The notes under the pieces are model-generated. The model searched no databases, was not told where the DNA came from, and saw only the letters and a program-made list of their open reading frames with translations. This document shows, one piece after another, positions 13,992 to 15,491 of a stretch of DNA of 15,491 nt (positions are counted from its first letter, which is position 1; each line of letters starts with the position of its first letter). This stretch comes from DAOTUL01 sp034437435 (GTDB taxonomy: Bacteria; Chloroflexota; Anaerolineae; Aggregatilineales; Phototrophicaceae): NCBI GenBank assembly GCA_964417785.1, contig CAYQJO010000092.1, positions 1 to 15,491 on the forward strand, given 5' to 3'. The position numbers and the translations under genes are program-made.

Positions 13992-14729
13992 GTGGTACGT
14001 TGGATTCTCATCGTCCTGGCTCTGGTACTGGCGGGCTGCCAGAGTGATGACTCATCTGATGAACCGCCGAGTGATCCTGTTGGGATGCTCGTCGAAGCTG
14101 CGGATAAGATACGGGCAGCCAAAACATTTCGTATGGAAGCCACCCATTCTGGTGCGGACTATCTGATTTCGGTCTATCTGGGCGAAGATGACAGCGTACC
14201 GGTTGAGGTCGCATTCCGGCGTGCCGTCGCGCAGTATGTCGCAGAAGACATCCTGCAAGCTAACGTCAGCATTTTGCTCGGTGGCGTCACCGTCGGCCTG
14301 GATGTTTATGCTGAGGGTGAAGAACAATGGTGGCGGCTGGCCGGTACCGGATGGGTAAACGGAGATTTTGCACCCGGCTTCAATCCACATACCCTCATCG
14401 GTGAAGAAACCGGCTTCCAGGCCGCACTCGCCGCACTGGAAAACCTTGAATATATCGGCACGGATACCCTCGAAGACGGCACAAGAACCTATCGTCTATC
14501 CGGAACGGCCAACGGACCGGACGTCACCGCGCTGCTGGTCGGTCTGATCGAAGCGGAGGACAGAGTCAATGTGGAGGTCTACATCGACCGCGAGACCCAC
14601 TATCCGGTGCGGTTGATTATCGAGCAGCCGGAGACCATCACCGAAGAGACACCGGACCCGACTACCTGGACCATTGACGTTTACGACATCGGTGCCGAAC
14701 CCGAACTAACCGGCCCAGAGAGCGCATGA
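13992..14729 (+). CDS. LppX/LprG-family lipoprotein
   Basis: 245 residues from a GTG start with a GAAGGGAAAG ribosome site. MVRWILIVLALVLAGC is a lipoprotein signal with lipidated Cys16. The mature part begins with an acidic Ser/Asp linker. It then fits the LppX_LprAFG pattern: DPVGMLVEAADKIRAAKTFRME at its start, paired beta strands through the middle (VYAEGEEQWWRLAG, LEYIGTDTLEDGTRTYRLSG) and a final VNVEVYIDRETHYPVRLIIEQ strand pair. These half-barrel proteins hold acylated lipids in a hydrophobic pocket and ferry them across the periplasm in mycobacteria. Family assignment rests on pattern recognition, supported by the neighbour: the next gene overlaps by ATGA and is an MFS exporter, as in lprG-Rv1410c. 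Confidence 0.8.
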   Translation: MVRWILIVLALVLAGCQSDDSSDEPPSDPVGMLVEAADKIRAAKTFRMEATHSGADYLISVYLGEDDSVPVEVAFRRAVAQYVAEDILQANVSILLGGVTVGLDVYAEGEEQWWRLAGTGWVNGDFAPGFNPHTLIGEETGFQAALAALENLEYIGTDTLEDGTRTYRLSGTANGPDVTALLVGLIEAEDRVNVEVYIDRETHYPVRLIIEQPETITEETPDPTTWTIDVYDIGAEPELTGPESA

Positions 14730-15491
14730 CCACGCCAACGGCACATACTGGACGGCGGCCCTGGCTGATTCTGGCGGTCATCAGCATCCCGGTCTTTGTG
14801 GGATCGCTCGATCTGACCGTCGTTTCTGCTTTCCTGCCGGAGCTTATCGCAGACCTGGAAATTGAACTGCAAACCGGGCTGGACGATGCAGCCTGGATTC
14901 TGAGCGCCTATCTGCTGGCTTATACCATCAGTTTGTCGTTTATGGGGCGGGTGAGCGACCTCATCGGACGACGATGGGTATATGCTCTCTGTTTGCTCAC
15001 ATTTATCGCCGGGTCGGTGTTGGTCGCCATCGCTCACACCTGGCCGACCGATCTGCTCTATCGTGTCTACCGTCGCATGGGCGAACGCCCGGACATCGCC
15101 TATGTCAATTTGCAGGCGATCATCTTCGGGCGTGTAATCCAGGCACTTGGAGCCGGGGCGCTGGTCCCGGTCAGTATGGCGCTGGTGGGTGATTTGTTCC
15201 CACCCAAACAGCGAGCGCAGCCGTTAGGGCTGATCGGTGCTATCGACACCCTCGGTTGGGTGTTGGGCCATCTCTACGGCGGGGGCTTTGTGCAGTTCAT
15301 GCCCTGGCAGGGGCTATTCTGGATGAATGTGCCGCTGACCCTGTTCGCGCTGGTGGCGACCCTATGGGCGCTGCGCGGTATGCCCCAGCAGCGCGTCAAA
15401 GGACGCTTCGATTTCCTGGGCGCAGCTTTGATCGTCGGCGCGTTGAGCGGGCTAAATATCGGCCTGGGGGCCAATATCGACCTCAGCAGCA
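14726..15491 (+). CDS. MFS transporter, EmrB/DHA2 type (3' end beyond the window)
   Basis: Open to the last base; 255 complete codons are seen and no stop is reached. From the ATG overlapping the upstream TGA, the protein has a first helix with SLDLTVVSAFLPEL (motif D1-like, Asp29), motif A GRVSDLIGRR (74-83), motif B-like GRVIQALGAGALVPVSMALVGDLFPP, and a motif C region with GAIDTLGWVLGHLYGGG and the FWMNVPL segment typical of DHA2 exporters. The loop between the third and fourth helices (about residues 104-128) is longer than usual. Proton-driven export is the family role. The lipoprotein partner suggests lipid or glycolipid export rather than a simple drug pump, but that is inference. Confidence 0.9.
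   Translation, partial: MTTPTAHTGRRPWLILAVISIPVFVGSLDLTVVSAFLPELIADLEIELQTGLDDAAWILSAYLLAYTISLSFMGRVSDLIGRRWVYALCLLTFIAGSVLVAIAHTWPTDLLYRVYRRMGERPDIAYVNLQAIIFGRVIQALGAGALVPVSMALVGDLFPPKQRAQPLGLIGAIDTLGWVLGHLYGGGFVQFMPWQGLFWMNVPLTLFALVATLWALRGMPQQRVKGRFDFLGAALIVGALSGLNIGLGANIDLSS

Overview
The window looks like chromosomal DNA of a Chloroflexota bacterium, probably Anaerolineae-like. This is an inference from several traits: secreted and lipoproteins with long Thr/Pro stalks, a fused b6-type cytochrome b with a Rieske/cytochrome c operon, a LppX/LprG-type lipoprotein beside an MFS exporter, dispersed C-rich palindromic repeats, and moderately high GC. No rRNA, tRNA, CRISPR array, transposase or phage gene is visible. 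Coding density is high and no gene-free stretch exceeds about 200 bases.

Left part, minus strand (1-6509). A groES-groEL operon has a well-formed sigma70 promoter and a CIRCE operator (HrcA site) at its start. Upstream on the same strand lie three genes for envelope or exported proteins: an SH3b/fibronectin-like secreted protein, a lipoprotein with a formylglycine-generating-enzyme fold that lacks the catalytic cysteines, and a polytopic GT-C-like membrane protein with an extracytoplasmic beta-rich tail. A 71-bp terminal-inverted-repeat element sits between the first two and appears to supply the GTG start codon of the lipoprotein.

Centre, plus strand (6547-9795). This is a compact quinol-oxidising operon: a single-chain b6-type cytochrome b (apparently read from a leaderless start), a twin-arginine Rieske protein, and a membrane-anchored cytochrome c fused to a glucose/sorbosone-dehydrogenase-type beta-propeller. 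The fusion inside a bc operon, with no distal Met ligand visible in the cytochrome c domain, is the most unusual feature of the window. A small secreted protein with its own promoter follows (9859-10467).

Right part (10467-15491). A second, 94-bp copy of the repeat fills the convergent junction at 10561-10654. A stalked lipoprotein (minus) and a stalked M14-type metallopeptidase lipoprotein (plus) diverge from start codons only 11 bp apart and share a short motif after the lipid anchor. The C-terminal domain of the minus-strand lipoprotein appears related to the small secreted protein at 9859-10467. The peptidase is followed by a multipass membrane protein and a soluble protein in an apparent operon. 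The window ends in a LppX/LprG-like lipoprotein overlapping by ATGA an EmrB/DHA2-type MFS transporter cut by the window edge, an arrangement reminiscent of the mycobacterial lprG-Rv1410c (P55) lipid-export pair.
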